From NCBI RefSeq assembly GCF_004134945.1, contig NZ_SBAP01000018.1:1-57164 (forward strand): a stretch of 57,164 nt of DNA, in the 5' to 3' direction. The DNA is from Fusobacterium_C necrophorum_A (GTDB lineage Bacteria; Fusobacteriota; Fusobacteriia; Fusobacteriales; Fusobacteriaceae). This document shows positions 42,975 through 51,034 of this stretch, in pieces (positions within the stretch are counted from its first letter, which is position 1; each line of letters starts with the position of its first letter). A program made the translations under genes and the position numbers. Below the pieces are notes generated by a model. It was not told the DNA's origin and made no database searches. It saw nothing but the letters and a program-made list of their open reading frames with translations.

Positions 42975-43880
42975 TTAAAATAAACTTTTCTGTTCCATCC
43001 CTTCGTTTTGTTTTTTCTCAAACTGAAGAATATTTTCTAAAACAATCACTTCTTTATAATACTTTCGGATGAAGTTCTGATTAAAAGAAGCCACATAAAT
43101 TTTCTTTCCCTGTTCTTTTGCAAATTGAAAGGTATGCATGGTTCCTCCCTGTAATGCAATTTCTGCAATGACAATCCCGGAAGTCAAAGCCGTTTGCAAA
43201 CGATTTCTCTGAACCAAGCCTTGTACAGAAACCGGCGTAACGGGAGCTAACTCCGAGAGTAAAAAACCTCCTGTATCCAAAATTCGAGATGCCAGATATC
43301 TATTTTCTTTCGGATATATTTCAGTCGCCAATCCCTGTCCCAGAATAGCTCCGGTTTGCCCCAAAGTTTCCATATGCCCTATACTGTCAATTCCTCTCGC
43401 CAAACCGCTGACATTGTAGATTTGTTTCTTTTTGAAATATTGTCCCGCTCTTTTTGCAAATTCCTTTCCCCTCTCACTACAATCCCTACTTCCAACAATG
43501 GCAAAAGAATTTTCTAAGCTTGCTCCCTCAGGAAGTTTTCCCTTTTTATATAAGACATAAGGAGGATTTTTGAGATTGCGGAAACAATCCGGATAGTCTT
43601 TCTCTCCATAAAATAATAGTTGAATTTGATTTTGATGACAACATTCTTCTACTTTCTCAATTTCTTCCTGCATCTCTCGAATAGACTTTTCTTCCCATAA
43701 AAAACTGAGTCTTTGCTTTTCTTCTTTCATAAACGAAACTTTCTCATAAAAAGAATCTGAAAAAATATGATAACTTCCGTCCTTGGAGGAAGAAAAAAGT
43801 TTTTGTAAGATATTTGCATATCTTCCCTCACAAGATGTCTGTAGAATGGAAAATAGCAATAACTCTCTTTTGGAATACAT
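42975..43880 (-). CDS. dprA: DNA-processing protein DprA
   Basis: A 301-residue Rossmann-like protein that loads RecA on incoming single-stranded DNA in transformation. The core motif I-V-G-S-R-D-C-S (near 127-134) and the S-G-L-A-R-G-I-D-S-x-G-H motif near 157-168 are conserved. The ATG at 43880 follows GGGAGGGAAG; the longer frame to 43943 crosses the dnaN terminator. No other competence genes are in the window. DprA genes also occur in bacteria not known to be transformable. Confidence 0.9.
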   Translation of the reverse strand: MYSKRELLLFSILQTSCEGRYANILQKLFSSSKDGSYHIFSDSFYEKVSFMKEEKQRLSFLWEEKSIREMQEEIEKVEECCHQNQIQLLFYGEKDYPDCFRNLKNPPYVLYKKGKLPEGASLENSFAIVGSRDCSERGKEFAKRAGQYFKKKQIYNVSGLARGIDSIGHMETLGQTGAILGQGLATEIYPKENRYLASRILDTGGFLLSELAPVTPVSVQGLVQRNRLQTALTSGIVIAEIALQGGTMHTFQFAKEQGKKIYVASFNQNFIRKYYKEVIVLENILQFEKKQNEGMEQKSLF

Positions 43881-43922
43881 TCTTCCCTCCCTTTTTCCTT
43901 CGTTAAAAAGCAATGATAGTGA

Positions 43923-43952
43923 AAAAAGGATTGAAAATCTCAACCCCTTTTC
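43923..43952 (-). terminator. Probable terminator after dnaN
   Basis: An imperfect stem on the minus strand, AAAAGG-GGTTGA pairing with TCAA-TCCTTTT, ends in a run of T. It lies between dnaN and dprA. The single bulge and short loop leave some doubt. Confidence 0.5.
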
Positions 43953-43998
43953 TCAAACATAAAAATTTTCTCTTACTTCCTTCACAAAGTTCAAAAAC

Positions 43999-45120
43999 TT
44001 AGTCTTTCAAAGCTAGAGGCATTAAGATATAGATATAATCCTCTTTTCCTTTCTCATGGACTTTGACCGATGTTTTGGAACTCAACATTTCTACAGAAAG
44101 TTCCGTATCTTTTTCTAAATTTTGTACAAAATCAAATAAATATTTTGTGTTTAAAGAAACTTTTAGAGGAGCTCCTTGGTAGTCCACTGCCATTTCTTCA
44201 TTAATCTTAGCAATATCACTATTTCCTTTGATTTTTAAAGTACCGTCTGATAAATGAAAAGTTGCACCATATTTTGACTCTTCATTATTTCGGACAAAAA
44301 TAATTACCCTTCGTAAAATACTGATTAAACTCTCCGTAGAAATTCCCATTGTTTTGTCATAATTCCCATTGGATAGAATCGTCTGATATGCCGGAAAAGT
44401 AAGCTCTATCAAGGAACTCACAATATGAATATCTTCCATGAGAAAATGAGCAAACTTCTTATCAAAATATATTTTAACCTCCGCTTCCAATCCTCTAAAA
44501 ATTTTACTGCAGGCCTCCACAGCTTCCAAAGGAAGGCTCATTTGAAAGTCCTCTCGAAGAGAAAAAGCTTTATGTAAATAGGTCAAACGATAGGTGTCTG
44601 TTGTCACAAAATGAATTTCTCCATTTCTTCCCTCGATTCTCACACAATGAATAGCAGGATTGTCTGTACTTCCGGCAGAAAATTTCAACTTATCAAAAAT
44701 AGTAGCAAGCTCTATGCTGTTCATCTGCAATAAAACTTCCTCTTCCTGCTTTTCAAAATTCTCAAATGCCTTCGGATAGTCCTCATAAGGAAAGGTTGAA
44801 AACTCAGATACTGCATCTCCTCCCTCTACCATTAATGCCTCTCCGTCCATTCGAATTTGGATTTCTTCTTCTTTTAATTCTTTCATATATTCATCGATTA
44901 AAGGATATTGAAAAGCTGCTTTTCCATCTTTTACTACTTCTTTGCAGGAAACCGTTGTTGTAATCGTCGTCTCCAAATTCGTTCCACACAAGAATAGCAT
45001 TTCTCCTCTTGTTTCCATATAGACACAAGATAAAATAGGTTTAATCTTATTTTCTGAAATTGCCTTTTCCACAATTCTTAATTTTTTCAGAAATTCAGTT
45101 CTATTTACAATTACCTGCAT
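43999..45120 (-). CDS. dnaN: DNA polymerase III subunit beta (sliding clamp)
   Basis: A 373-residue three-domain clamp that tethers polymerase III to DNA. The whole length matches, with the typical start (V-N-R-T-E-F-L-K), a T-D-x-Y-R-L segment near 181-186 in the second domain and the C-terminal M-P-L-A-L-K-D, equivalent to the E. coli M-P-M-R-L end that lines the client-binding pocket. In most bacteria dnaN follows dnaA; here it follows a sigma factor gene by 15 bases, and no dnaA is in view. Whether a second dnaN exists elsewhere cannot be seen. Confidence 0.93.
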   Translation of the reverse strand: MQVIVNRTEFLKKLRIVEKAISENKIKPILSCVYMETRGEMLFLCGTNLETTITTTVSCKEVVKDGKAAFQYPLIDEYMKELKEEEIQIRMDGEALMVEGGDAVSEFSTFPYEDYPKAFENFEKQEEEVLLQMNSIELATIFDKLKFSAGSTDNPAIHCVRIEGRNGEIHFVTTDTYRLTYLHKAFSLREDFQMSLPLEAVEACSKIFRGLEAEVKIYFDKKFAHFLMEDIHIVSSLIELTFPAYQTILSNGNYDKTMGISTESLISILRRVIIFVRNNEESKYGATFHLSDGTLKIKGNSDIAKINEEMAVDYQGAPLKVSLNTKYLFDFVQNLEKDTELSVEMLSSKTSVKVHEKGKEDYIYILMPLALKD

Positions 45121-45135
45121 GTTCTTCCCTCCACT

Positions 45136-45954
45136 TTATAGTAATGTTTCCCTTAATTCTTTTGTATATTTACGCTTCAATTTTTTCAAAGTATTTTTTT
45201 CTATTTGTCGAACTCGCTCTCTCGTGATATTAAAATTTTTCCCAATATCCTCCAAGGTATGGATTTCATATCCATCCAAACCGAAACGAAGTTTTAAAAT
45301 TTCTTGCTCCCGGGTATCCAATCGATTTAAAATATCCTTTAGTCTTTGTTGCATCATTTTGTAATAAACTTTTTCTTCAAAATGCTCTTCCGTTCCACTC
45401 AAGGTATCTTCCAAGTAAATATCCTCTCCTATTTCGGTACTCAAAGACATAGGTTCCTGAAACTCAATCATAATTTCTTCTACTTTGTTTACCGGCATAT
45501 TCAAATATTCCGCAACTTCTTCCACACTTGGATACACTCCGCATAATTTTATTTCTTCCGTCACATATCTGTTAATTTTGTTCAAAATATCGTAACGGTA
45601 GGAAGGAATCCTGATTTCTCTTCCTTTAAAAATAATGGCTTTACTAATGGACTGCTTAATCCACCAAACTGCATAGGTAGAGAAACGAAATCCTTTCTCT
45701 ACATCAAATTTTTCAATGGCACGAATCAAGCCCAAATTTCCTTCACTAATCAAATCAATTAAATTCATTCCCTTACTGCGATAGCCTTTTGCAACATTTA
45801 CAACAAGGCGTAAATTGCATAAAATCAGCTGGTTTTTTGCTTCTTCATCTCCGGATTGAGCTTTAATCACCAAATCCAACTCTTCTTCCTTTTCTAAGGT
45901 TTTATACTGCCTAATATCTTTCAAATATAATGAGAGTAAATCCCGCTCCGCCAT
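45136..45954 (-). CDS. RNA polymerase sigma-70 family factor, group 2-like
   Basis: A 272-residue sigma factor with regions 1.2, 2, 3 and 4 but no region 1.1. Region 2 (about 46-110) holds the melting and -10 recognition helices (K-G-F-R-F-S-T-Y-A-V-W-W-I-K-Q-S-I), identical in style to RpoD, and region 4.2 near 231-262 holds the helix-turn-helix T-R-E-R-V-R-Q-I-E. The lack of region 1.1 and its short size suggest a non-essential group 2 factor (RpoS-like rank), though a short primary sigma is possible. The start ATG at 45954 has GAGGTG nine bases upstream. It lies between gpsA and dnaN. Confidence 0.85.
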   Translation of the reverse strand: MAERDLLSLYLKDIRQYKTLEKEEELDLVIKAQSGDEEAKNQLILCNLRLVVNVAKGYRSKGMNLIDLISEGNLGLIRAIEKFDVEKGFRFSTYAVWWIKQSISKAIIFKGREIRIPSYRYDILNKINRYVTEEIKLCGVYPSVEEVAEYLNMPVNKVEEIMIEFQEPMSLSTEIGEDIYLEDTLSGTEEHFEEKVYYKMMQQRLKDILNRLDTREQEILKLRFGLDGYEIHTLEDIGKNFNITRERVRQIEKNTLKKLKRKYTKELRETLL

Positions 45955-45980
45955 TTTTGCATGCACCTCAGTCTTAAATA

Positions 45981-46982
45981 TTAGTAAAATTCCTTTTTAA
46001 CACTACGATTCATGAGTTCATTCATCATTTCCTTTGCTGACATATTTTCATAAATAACCCGATACACTGCCTCTACAATAGGCATGGAAATCTGATATTT
46101 TTTCATTTCCTGATAGACCGCTTTTACGGTAGGAACTCCTTCCGCTACCATAGTCATCTTCGATAAAATCTCCTGAATGTTTTCTCCTCTTCCTAAATGC
46201 TCTCCTACATATCGATTTCGACTGTGTTGGCTCATGGCTGTCACAATCAAATCTCCAATTCCACTCAAACCGGAAAAAGTAGATTCCTTTGCTCCACAGC
46301 ATTTTCCATATCGAGAAATTTCCGCTATCCCTCTCGTAATCAAAGCCGCTTTTGTGTTATCTCCACATCCTAATCCGTCTAAAGCTCCCGCGGCAATGGC
46401 AAGGCAATTCTTAATGGCAGCCCCAATTTCCACTCCGATTAAATCATCATTTAAATAGACACGAAAATTATTATTGTTAAACAATTCTTGAATTTGTTTT
46501 GTTTTTTCTTCTTCTCCTGCTGCGACAATCGTAGTGGGCAGCCCTTTCGAAACTTCTTCTGCATGTGTCGGTCCTGATAAAACAACTATATTCTTATGAT
46601 ACTTTCCTAACATTTCATCTCTCATCACTTCGGATAGTCGCATTCCTGTCGCAATCTCAATTCCCTTTGCCGTATTGACTAAAATCATATCTCCTCGAAT
46701 CTGAGAAGAAAATTTCTGAACAACGGAACGCAGTGCTTGGGATGGAACGGAAAAAATAACATACTTAACGTCCTTCAATAAATCCGTGCTTTCTGAAACA
46801 ACTTCTATATTTTCCGGAAAAATAACTCCCGGCAACAATCTTCTGTTTTCTCTTTCATTCTGTAATTTTTTCGCCAATTCTTCTTGATATTCCCATAAAA
46901 CTACCTGATGTCCGTTTTGAGCTAGTACCATCGAAAGTGCGGTTCCCCAACTTCCGGCTCCCAGTACCACTACTTTTTCCAT
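45981..46982 (-). CDS. gpsA: Glycerol-3-phosphate dehydrogenase [NAD(P)+]
   Basis: A 333-residue enzyme reducing dihydroxyacetone phosphate to sn-glycerol-3-phosphate for phospholipids. The nucleotide-binding G-A-G-S-W-G-T-A is at about 8-15 and the G-P-T/S-H-A-E-E-V motif near 141-147. The substrate site Lys-Asn segment (I-K-N-C-L-A) is near 192-197. A good AAGGAGG precedes the ATG. It follows plsY by 12 bases; PlsY uses its product. Confidence 0.95.
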   Translation of the reverse strand: MEKVVVLGAGSWGTALSMVLAQNGHQVVLWEYQEELAKKLQNERENRRLLPGVIFPENIEVVSESTDLLKDVKYVIFSVPSQALRSVVQKFSSQIRGDMILVNTAKGIEIATGMRLSEVMRDEMLGKYHKNIVVLSGPTHAEEVSKGLPTTIVAAGEEEKTKQIQELFNNNNFRVYLNDDLIGVEIGAAIKNCLAIAAGALDGLGCGDNTKAALITRGIAEISRYGKCCGAKESTFSGLSGIGDLIVTAMSQHSRNRYVGEHLGRGENIQEILSKMTMVAEGVPTVKAVYQEMKKYQISMPIVEAVYRVIYENMSAKEMMNELMNRSVKKEFY

Positions 46983-46994
46983 ACTTAGCCCTCC

Positions 46995-47594
46995 TTATAG
47001 TGTAAACTTATTTTCAGTTCCTTTCAACAGACGAACAATATTACTTCTATGACGATATACTACAAAACTCCCTAAAATGAAAGTAATCAGAATTAACAAC
47101 CAATTTGTTTTTTCTTTTCCAACTTCAAAGTAAAATGTTAACATAGGAAGCAATCCTGCTGCAACAATGGAACCTAAGGAAATATACCGACTGATAAATA
47201 CCACAACGATAAAAACAAGAATCAATAAAAAAGTAACCTTCGGTTCTAAAAATAAAAAAACTCCCAAGCTGGTGGCAACTCCTTTTCCACCTTTAAAAGC
47301 CAAAAAAAACGATAAACTATGCCCCAAAATCACCACAAGTGCCACAATAGAAAGAGCATTTGGAGAAAGTCCTCCGGCACTTGCCAAAGCTACTGCTAAA
47401 AAGCCTTTGAAAGCATCTGCCAATAAAACCATAATTCCATATTTAGCTCCTAAAATACGATAAGCATTGGTTGCTCCTGAATTTTTACTTCCATAATTTC
47501 GAATATCCATATTTTTTGCTATTTTTCCTATCCAAACCCCGCTTGGTAAGGAACCTAGAAAATAAGCGATGATAATAAAAAAAAGTAACTTCAT
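46995..47594 (-). CDS. plsY: Glycerol-3-phosphate acyltransferase PlsY
   Basis: A 199-residue membrane protein with about five helices that transfers an acyl group from acyl-phosphate to glycerol-3-phosphate, starting phosphatidic acid synthesis. The motifs L-G-S-L-P-S-G-V (about 13-20), G-S-K-N-S-G-A-T-N (about 35-43) and the G-H-x-x-x-x-F-L-x-F-K-G-G-K-G-V-A-T segment (about 90-107) are all present. It is paired with gpsA, its substrate source. GGAGG is 11 bases from the ATG, which is slightly far. Confidence 0.94.
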   Translation of the reverse strand: MKLLFFIIIAYFLGSLPSGVWIGKIAKNMDIRNYGSKNSGATNAYRILGAKYGIMVLLADAFKGFLAVALASAGGLSPNALSIVALVVILGHSLSFFLAFKGGKGVATSLGVFLFLEPKVTFLLILVFIVVVFISRYISLGSIVAAGLLPMLTFYFEVGKEKTNWLLILITFILGSFVVYRHRSNIVRLLKGTENKFTL

Positions 47595-47626
47595 TTACTT
47601 CATAACCTCCGATTATGCTTTTTTTC

Positions 47627-47635
47627 AGTATAACA
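47627..47635 (-). promoter_or_regulatory. Extended -10 promoter of plsY
   Basis: TGT-TATACT (47635-47627) on the minus strand, 33 bases ahead of plsY. No good -35 is found. It could drive the plsY-gpsA-sigma-dnaN genes apart from the pgm run. Confidence 0.45.
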
Positions 47636-47661
47636 TGTTTCTTTTGTTTTGACTACTTCTT

Positions 47662-48660
47662 TTACAACTGATATTTTTTCATTTCCTCTTCCATTGCTTC
47701 CACGGAAATGGGAGCAAGCGTTTCCACGACTCCGCTCACATTCAATTTGATTTCCTCTTTTCCTTTTACTTTGGAATAACGAGAAAATAACTTTCTGGAA
47801 AAATTTTTTTCTTCTTCTGTCAATTCTCCAAAACCTAGCATATGAGGTCCCGGAGTTTCAAAACTATAGATGTAAAAACTGCTTTCCCGTTCCCTTCTGA
47901 TTTCATCAATCTTTTCATTGGATATTTCATCTCTACCAACAAATAAATATTTTCCTTTTGCAAAACGAAAAAATCTGGAAATTTTAATCAAAGAAAATAA
48001 ATCGGCATATTCATGCTGCAATAAGCCATCCGCTTCCAAAACCTTCAAACGAACAGAATAAGCGGGATCTGTCAACAGACAGCCTCCTCCCGGACTTGGA
48101 TAATCTACCAAGCCATACTGTGCCATAAGCTCCATTTGTCTACTTCTTCCACGACCATTGATGTCCAGTAGACCCTCTCTACGAATCCAACCTTTTGTTT
48201 CTGCTAGACTGGGAGGCAATAATTTCCCGGAAAGTGGACGTAAAATCAAATCTCCTACTCCGGATAATTTTTTTACTTTTTCAAGAGCCTGAGGATTTTG
48301 TGACATGGGTCTTTGTCCTAACACTTCCCCGGAAATCAAAAAACTGGCTCCATACTTTTCCAACAGTTCTCCGGCAACACGAAACATAAGAGAATGACAA
48401 TCAATGCAAGGATTCATATTCTTTCCTCTTCCATAGACAGGAGCTTTTACAATCTCCATATGTCTTTCTTCAAAATGAATATACTCCAACGAAATTCCCA
48501 ATTGTTTCGCCATGTATTCCGCCTTTTCATTGGCTCCCCCAAAAAAATGCGACACAAAATTAAGAGCAATGACTTCAATCCCTTGCTCTTGTACTATCTT
48601 AATCGCTAAAGCACTGTCTAATCCGCCTGAAAATAGTGCTAACGCTTTTATCTTTGACAC
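47662..48660 (-). CDS. PP-loop ATPase, MnmA/ThiI-like tRNA thiolation candidate
   Basis: A 332-residue protein with the PP-loop S-G-G-L-D-S-A-L (about 11-18) that activates a substrate by adenylation. A C-I-D-C pair (near 85-88) in N-P-C-I-D-C-H recalls the catalytic cysteine of MnmA, while the general fold looks ThiI-like. The last ~100 residues include an F-x-G-R-D-E-x-x-N-E-K segment that may be an NFACT-R-like RNA-binding domain. Thus sulfur transfer to tRNA is likely but not proven. The GTG at 48660 is preceded by GAGAGG; the TTG at 48681 is not. It starts after sepF with a 4-base gap. Confidence 0.65.
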   Translation of the reverse strand: MSKIKALALFSGGLDSALAIKIVQEQGIEVIALNFVSHFFGGANEKAEYMAKQLGISLEYIHFEERHMEIVKAPVYGRGKNMNPCIDCHSLMFRVAGELLEKYGASFLISGEVLGQRPMSQNPQALEKVKKLSGVGDLILRPLSGKLLPPSLAETKGWIRREGLLDINGRGRSRQMELMAQYGLVDYPSPGGGCLLTDPAYSVRLKVLEADGLLQHEYADLFSLIKISRFFRFAKGKYLFVGRDEISNEKIDEIRRERESSFYIYSFETPGPHMLGFGELTEEEKNFSRKLFSRYSKVKGKEEIKLNVSGVVETLAPISVEAMEEEMKKYQL

Positions 48661-48664
48661 CCAA

Positions 48665-49231
48665 CTATTCCTCTCTTTCAAATTCTAAAATTGTTTTCTT
48701 TTGATTTTTCTTTCCTTCATAATGCACTTTCATACTCTTCGGTACGATAGTATATACTTTTTTACTAATTGCTACAAAACTGGCTTCTTTCACTCGCATA
48801 GCCCCTGCTAAAAAATCCATCAAACGTTGTGCCACCTTTGTGTCCAAAAATTCCAAATTGATGGTAATCATCTTATCTTTCAGAATATAATCCGCAATTC
48901 TCTCCGCATCTCCAAAACCTTTCGGATCGACAAAAACTGTTTGACAGTTATTGATGCCTCCGTCATCTTCATTCGAAAATACTTCTTTCATTACCTGACT
49001 GCTTTTTGCCTTTCCAAAAAATGTCTTTTGTTTGGAAGGCTTCAAAGGTTTTGCCACTTTTAGATTTTCTTCCACAATAGGTTCATCTGCCGTTGAAAAA
49101 TCAATAATACCTGTATCTTCTTCCTCATAGTCTCCTTCCACAGAATCAATTCCAAACAATTCTTTCATTCCGCTTGTAAATCCATTCATTGTAGAAAATA
49201 AGCCTTTTTTCTTTCCCTCATTCTCTTTCAT
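48665..49231 (-). CDS. sepF: Cell division protein SepF
   Basis: A 188-residue protein that polymerises into rings and ties FtsZ to the membrane. An amphipathic start (about 10-30, with K-G-L-F) could be the membrane anchor, an acidic/variable linker follows, and the C-terminal domain from about 95 carries V-F-V-D-P-K-x-F-x-D-A-x-x-I-A-D-Y. SepF is typical of Gram-positives and cyanobacteria, and its presence in a didermal cell suits Fusobacteria. It follows yggS by 12 bases, a frequent pairing. Confidence 0.88.
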   Translation of the reverse strand: MKENEGKKKGLFSTMNGFTSGMKELFGIDSVEGDYEEEDTGIIDFSTADEPIVEENLKVAKPLKPSKQKTFFGKAKSSQVMKEVFSNEDDGGINNCQTVFVDPKGFGDAERIADYILKDKMITINLEFLDTKVAQRLMDFLAGAMRVKEASFVAISKKVYTIVPKSMKVHYEGKKNQKKTILEFEREE

Positions 49232-49243
49232 CTATCTTTCCTC

Positions 49244-49924
49244 CTAGTAAAATATTTTTCTTCCCAAACGAATCATAGTGGCCCCTTCTTGCAATGCAAT
49301 CTTATAATCATTGGACATTCCCATAGAAAGTTCCGTTAACTTATCTTGAAAATATCTTTCATTCCACTCTTCTTTCAAAGTCTTCAATCTTCGAAACACT
49401 CTTCTTTGTTCTTCCGTATCTTCTGTAAAGGGGGCCATTGTCATCAAACCGCAAATACAAATATTTTCTAATTTTAATAATTCCGGAATATCTCGTTCCG
49501 CTTCCAAAACATCGTATCCCTCTTTACTTTCTTCTCCGGATACATTGACCTCAATCAAAACAGGCATTTTTCGATTCAAGCTTCCCATTTTTTTATTAAT
49601 TTCTTCCGCCAAAGACAATTTATTGACAGAATGAATCATGGCAACCTTATCTACAATGTATTTTACCTTATTTTTCTGTAAATTTCCAATAAAATGCCAT
49701 TCTAAAGATTTTGAAAAAGGACAGTGGGATAATAACTCATATTTTTCTTGAATGACTTGAGCCTTATTTTCTCCCAAGGTTAAAATTCCACTTTGCAAAT
49801 AAGGCAACATTTCTTCCGCACTTAGATATTTACTGACCGCTATCACTTTCACTTTTTCCGGATATGGAGAGTACTGTTTTACTTCTTCATATACTTCTTT
49901 CATTCTTTCTTCTATTTGTTTCAT
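49244..49924 (-). CDS. YggS/PROSC-family pyridoxal-phosphate homeostasis protein
   Basis: A 226-residue alanine-racemase-fold protein binding PLP, with the lysine in A-V-S-K-Y (about Lys32) as the expected Schiff-base residue. The later G-E-N-K-A-Q motif near 52-57 and the final M-S-M-G-M-S-N-D-Y region (here S-M-G-M-S-N-D-Y, near 203) are conserved. No racemase activity is known; it balances PLP and amino acid pools. It is linked with sepF, as in many bacteria. The ribosome site before the ATG is weak (AAAGGG). Confidence 0.9.
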   Translation of the reverse strand: MKQIEERMKEVYEEVKQYSPYPEKVKVIAVSKYLSAEEMLPYLQSGILTLGENKAQVIQEKYELLSHCPFSKSLEWHFIGNLQKNKVKYIVDKVAMIHSVNKLSLAEEINKKMGSLNRKMPVLIEVNVSGEESKEGYDVLEAERDIPELLKLENICICGLMTMAPFTEDTEEQRRVFRRLKTLKEEWNERYFQDKLTELSMGMSNDYKIALQEGATMIRLGRKIFY

Positions 49925-49936
49925 CTTCTACCCTTT

Positions 49937-51034
49937 CTATACAAAATATTCTAACATGTCATTGAAAAAAAACAAGCCCTTTTCTGTTATTTTATATTTC
50001 TGCCCTCTTTTTCTCACATATCCCTTTTCCCGTAGAATGTCACAAATTTCAATGTACTTTCCCCTTGCTGAAACCCATTCTTCCAATTGACGAAATGCCA
50101 AAATATATCGATATTGTTCTATCATTTCCTGAGTTAACACTTCTTCATTCTCTCTAGGAAGCTGATAGTGTTTCAATTGAAAAAAATAGTTTTCAAAATC
50201 ACCGAAATTTGTATAGCGAAGCTTTCCCAAATAACCGGAAGCTCCCAAACCTAATCCGAGATATTTCTGATTTTTCCAATATTTTTGATTGTGTCTCGAA
50301 GCATAACCCTTCTTGGCAAAGTTCGAAATTTCATAATGTTCATACCCCTTTTGCTTCATTCTCCGGATGATACTTTGATACATTTCCGCTTCCAGCTCAT
50401 TCTCCGTCCTATGATAAATTCCCTTTTCCAATTTTCCAAAAAAAGGAGTATTTTCTTCCCAAATCAAAGAATAAATGGAAATATGCTCCGCTCCCAAATT
50501 TAAAAATTCTTCTACATCTTCTTTTACCTCTTTCAATGTCTGCGTGGGAAGAGAAAACATCATGTCTACACTGATATTTTGAAATCCGATCTCTCTTGCC
50601 TTTTGAAAAACCTCTTTCGCCTCTTCCACCGTATGCAATCTTCCTAAAAGGCTTAAGTATTTTTCTTTCATAGATTGTATTCCTATACTTAGACGATTGA
50701 CACCGACTTCATAATATTCCTGTAATTTCTTAGAGTTTAAAGTTTTAGGATTGCACTCTACGGTAATCTCGGAGCTCTCATCGTGAGGAAGTAAACTTAA
50801 AATGTCGAAAATTTCTTCTCCTTCCAATAAGGAAGGAGTTCCTCCTCCAAAATAAATGGTATCATAATGAGAATGTTCATAGAGTAACATTTCTCTTCTT
50901 AGAGCTTCCAAGTAGCGTTTCTTCCATTCCCCTTTTCCGGAAAATGAGGTAAAATCACAATACTCACATTTCTGTAAACAAAAAGGAATATGGATGTAAA
51001 CAGCATCCGCATCTACCTTACAAAGAGTTGACAT
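49937..51034 (-). CDS. hemW: HemW-type radical SAM protein (coproporphyrinogen oxidase-like)
   Basis: A 365-residue radical SAM enzyme with the cluster motif C19-x3-C23-x2-C26 near the start and the G-G-G-T-P-S-L-L motif (about 64-71). It belongs to the HemN/HemW group. HemW is thought to be a heme chaperone or heme-inserting protein and does not act as a decarboxylating HemN; the short length and position near yggS/pgm support HemW. Its start overlaps the end of pgm by 17 bases, and AAAGGA lies about 11 bases upstream. Confidence 0.88.
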   Translation of the reverse strand: MSTLCKVDADAVYIHIPFCLQKCEYCDFTSFSGKGEWKKRYLEALRREMLLYEHSHYDTIYFGGGTPSLLEGEEIFDILSLLPHDESSEITVECNPKTLNSKKLQEYYEVGVNRLSIGIQSMKEKYLSLLGRLHTVEEAKEVFQKAREIGFQNISVDMMFSLPTQTLKEVKEDVEEFLNLGAEHISIYSLIWEENTPFFGKLEKGIYHRTENELEAEMYQSIIRRMKQKGYEHYEISNFAKKGYASRHNQKYWKNQKYLGLGLGASGYLGKLRYTNFGDFENYFFQLKHYQLPRENEEVLTQEMIEQYRYILAFRQLEEWVSARGKYIEICDILREKGYVRKRGQKYKITEKGLFFFNDMLEYFV

